A stretch of 64,000 bases of DNA from Cryptomeria japonica. Lineage: Eukaryota > Streptophyta > Pinopsida > Cupressales > Cupressaceae. The DNA lies in NCBI RefSeq assembly GCF_030272615.1, contig NC_081409.1, positions 471,070,573 through 471,134,572 on the forward strand, in the 5' to 3' direction. Each line of letters opens with the position of its first letter. The first letter of the stretch is position 1. The notes beneath the pieces were generated by a model. The model worked only from the letters and a program-made list of their open reading frames with translations, was not told the DNA's origin and searched no databases. A program made the position numbers and the translations under genes. This document shows, piece by piece, positions 61,484 through 64,000 of this stretch.

Positions 61484-64000
61484 GTTGATTTAAGCATCTA
61501 AACAAGTTATTTAATCCTTAGAAATTCATCAATGACCAGTTGGTTTTACAACAATACTCTAGCCCTTTTTTTTTTAACAACACATAAATTACCCTTTACT
61601 ATAAAGAACAAAATACATTAGAAGTGAATAAGGAAATGGGAAAATCATCTCCCAACTTATTTAAGATTCCCTTGCATACATTTTAAAAACTAATTTCACC
61701 ATTCGATTTATTCATTAGCATCTAAATATGAGTCCCAATATCTACCAACTTAAATAAATAAAAATAAATACAACATTCAACAATTGTTAAATCAATGGAA
61801 ATCATTACTTTATTGAGTCAAATGATTAATATATAATTAATAATATATATTTATCCCCTTTTTTTTTATAATTATTACTTGCTAAAAATATAAATCTCAA
61901 CCAAACTTTAATAATAACAAATATATTACTTATAATATATTTTTATTATTATATATCCCTTTTTTTTTACACGGTAAAAAGAAACTTCATATTTAAATTT
62001 TAAATACAAAAAAAACTAACAAATTTGACGGCAGCCAAAACCCTAGCCGTGCCCTAGCCGAAGGGAACTGCAACCTCCACTGAGGACGCAGGCCCTTGGC
62101 CTCCGTCCATAGTGGAGTCCGGGTTAGTGCGGCTGCCGTGGGGGTCGTAGCCCCTTCAGCCTCCACATAGTGGAACCGGGGGTTGTTGCAGCCTCCACGG
62201 AGGACACAGTCCCCTTCGGCCCCCACTGTGTGAATTTGATGCTCACTGCGGCCGCTAGTTTGTGGAGCCGAGCGGCTTGCAGGGAGCGGTAGGGGAGGGT
62301 GCGGGTTTAGCTTCGGCTCCCCCCACCCCCCCAAAAAAAACCCCCAAATTTCTTTTATTTTATTTTATTTATTTTTGTTTATTTCCAGTTTCTTCTAGAA
62401 TGGAAAAATAAATATATACACATAAACGAAATAACCAAAAGAAAACGTAAAACCTCCATTATCCATTTATCACAGTCAAGGACATTTTTTTTTTTCCAGA
62501 ATGTTCAAAAATAATATAATGGAAAATATTCTCAACAAGATCATAAATCTCAAATACCCAAATGGATTTAATCCCATTTATCTACTCTTTTTAACAATCT
62601 TGCCCCAAAACAACAATATTCTCAAAGCAGAACTTGAATATAAGAGTATTCATGGATATTTTAAAACCAACATTTCATGAAGAACAACCAAATACCATTT
62701 TTTTTGATTTAGTAAAGAACAAAAGGATAAACCGGAATCCTACCTCTTTAGCATTCCTGGTAAGATTCGAAGAAGAGCCCCCAATCCTGCAGCTGTAGAA
62801 ATCCATCTTTGCAAAAATCCTCAAATCTCCATCCCCATATTTTTCTTTTCCCAAAAATTCAACAACCCCCAACAATATTTTTCAACCTAGGTTAAATGGG
62901 AACCAATTTTGACCTAATTTCTAATTTCGAAATTTAAGCATTTTTTTAAATTAAAAAAGAAATAATAATTCTTTTCAACTATTAAATTAATTTAACTTGA
63001 TTTTCTTATTAATATACTTCTCTCTTATTTAATCTTAATTTTAATTTCTCAATATTAATTAAGCCAACATTTATATTTCGAACTATTGACAAGGGTAAAG
63101 TAATTAAATTAAATTAATTTCCAAAATTAATCTTTTACACTATATCAAACTTTACAAATTAAAAATGATTTTCTTTAAATAATAAAATTTACCCTTTCTT
63201 TTCCAAAATGCAAAAGTGGTTAAAGTAATTATATTTCAAATAACTTTAAATATTTCCCTTTTTTTTTAATACGCATAAACTAATTAAATTCATTATTTAA
63301 AACTAACCATTAAATTAAATTCGCTACAACATAAATAAAGCAATCCTTTTAATTAATGATTAATCACCTAAAAGAAACCTATTTATTTTGATTTCTCAAC
63401 TACTAATGCGTAAATGAACACATTAATTCAAATTACATACTTAAGATTGCTACAAATATAAATAAAGTTATCTCTTAAATTAACGATTAATCATATAAAA
63501 GAAAACTATCTATTTTAAATTTCTCAATTACTAATGCGTACATCCACACATTAAATTGAATTAAATACTTAGGACAAAATACTCCATTTTCCACATGCAA
63601 GGGACACAAACCAAGAAAGTCCACCAATCATACGACACGCAACCCAAATGACAAAGGAACCCTACGGACCACACATGACTCTCACCTGATCATGGCTAAG
63701 GCAAGACAAGATTTTTATGACCACCTAATCCGAATTCTAAGGATGAAGGAGGTATACTCAACCCTGCGAATCCTGAAGGAGATGAACCCCGCACCAAGGC
63801 GATATAGTACCTGCAATCTCCTGCAGCCATGAGTCACGCAAGCATACATATATATACATATTCAATGAAGGCGTTAGCTCGAGATTTATAAAAAGAATTA
63901 GGGAACAGTTACATTTACACAAGAATCGATGCAAAAGAACAATAATAGGTATGCACAATATTTATATAGTCTAATCTACAACATTACATAACGGTAAATC
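61484..64000 (-). repeat. LARD 5' LTR, second segment (cut by window end)
   Basis: Continues the match to 48485-51031 after the nested solo LTR. The LTR should end about 80 bp beyond 64000. It contains a copy of the GC-rich island at 62030-62340, with AAACCCTA at 62038-62045. Confidence 0.9.

Larger units (their letters stand above)
46605..64000 (-). mobile_element. LARD-like element with giant LTRs (right end about 80 bp off-window)
   Basis: On the - strand the order is: 5' LTR (from beyond 64000 down to 54848, interrupted by 56745-61483), primer-binding site at 54834-54845, a 3.7-kb internal region without gag or pol, a polypurine tract at 51109-51120, and the 3' LTR (51108-46605). LTRs of about 4.5 kb with a non-coding internal domain of about 3.5 kb match the definition of large retrotransposon derivatives. 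In a 60-base sample (46921-46980 against its partner near 55164) I count 3 differences. The left flank is ATAAC; the matching right flank is off-window. Confidence 0.85.

Overview
This window looks like a piece of a large, repeat-packed plant nuclear genome. The base composition is AT-rich, and every recognisable protein is retrotransposon-derived (Ty3/gypsy of the Tat/Ogre type, and Ty1/copia). Several LTRs are longer than 4 kb and elements are nested inside each other. A gymnosperm such as a conifer is plausible, but the sequence does not prove it. I found no host gene, tRNA, rRNA, or bacterial or organellar feature. All coding regions carry stops or frameshifts, so I call them pseudogenes.

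Layout. (1) 1-21806: a Tat-like gypsy element on the + strand. Its 5' LTR starts before the window and ends at 2485. It is followed by a tRNA primer-binding site, gag (2772-5375), pol (to 9641; order protease, extra RNase H, RT, RNase H, integrase), a 3' region with six hairpin-containing repeats, a stray copia LTR on the - strand (11351-12834), and a long degraded ORF of unknown function (about 12921-16474) that runs into the 3' LTR. The last part of the same ORF is also present in the 5' LTR (2-1531), so at least part of it is LTR (U3) encoded. The 3' LTR is split by a 4372-bp solo LTR (17140-21511) with a 5-bp target duplication. (2) 21807-24640: the 3' half of a copia element into which the gypsy element inserted. 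(3) 24650-31990: a gypsy integrase tail, a 2.8-kb non-autonomous LTR element with two 594-bp LTRs (25017-27815), low-complexity 3' sequence, and a probable LTR start at 30924. (4) 32059-39382: a complete copia element with 1.39-kb LTRs, inserted into a CA/TG microsatellite whose main body lies at 39383-40372. (5) 42059-46604: the left part of a giant LTR, + strand. (6) 46605 to beyond 64000: a LARD-like element on the - strand with LTRs of about 4.5 kb and a 3.7-kb internal region without pol. Its right-hand LTR is interrupted by an antisense solo LTR of the same family (56745-61483).

The order of events can be read from the nesting. Copia at 21807 came before the gypsy element, which came before the solo LTR at 17140. 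The LTR at 42059 came before the LARD, which came before the solo LTR at 56745. The most interesting points are the U3-borne ORF, the extra RNase H lying upstream of RT, a 58-bp terminal duplication in the LARD LTRs that includes part of the primer-binding site, and GC-rich minisatellite islands inside otherwise AT-rich giant LTRs.
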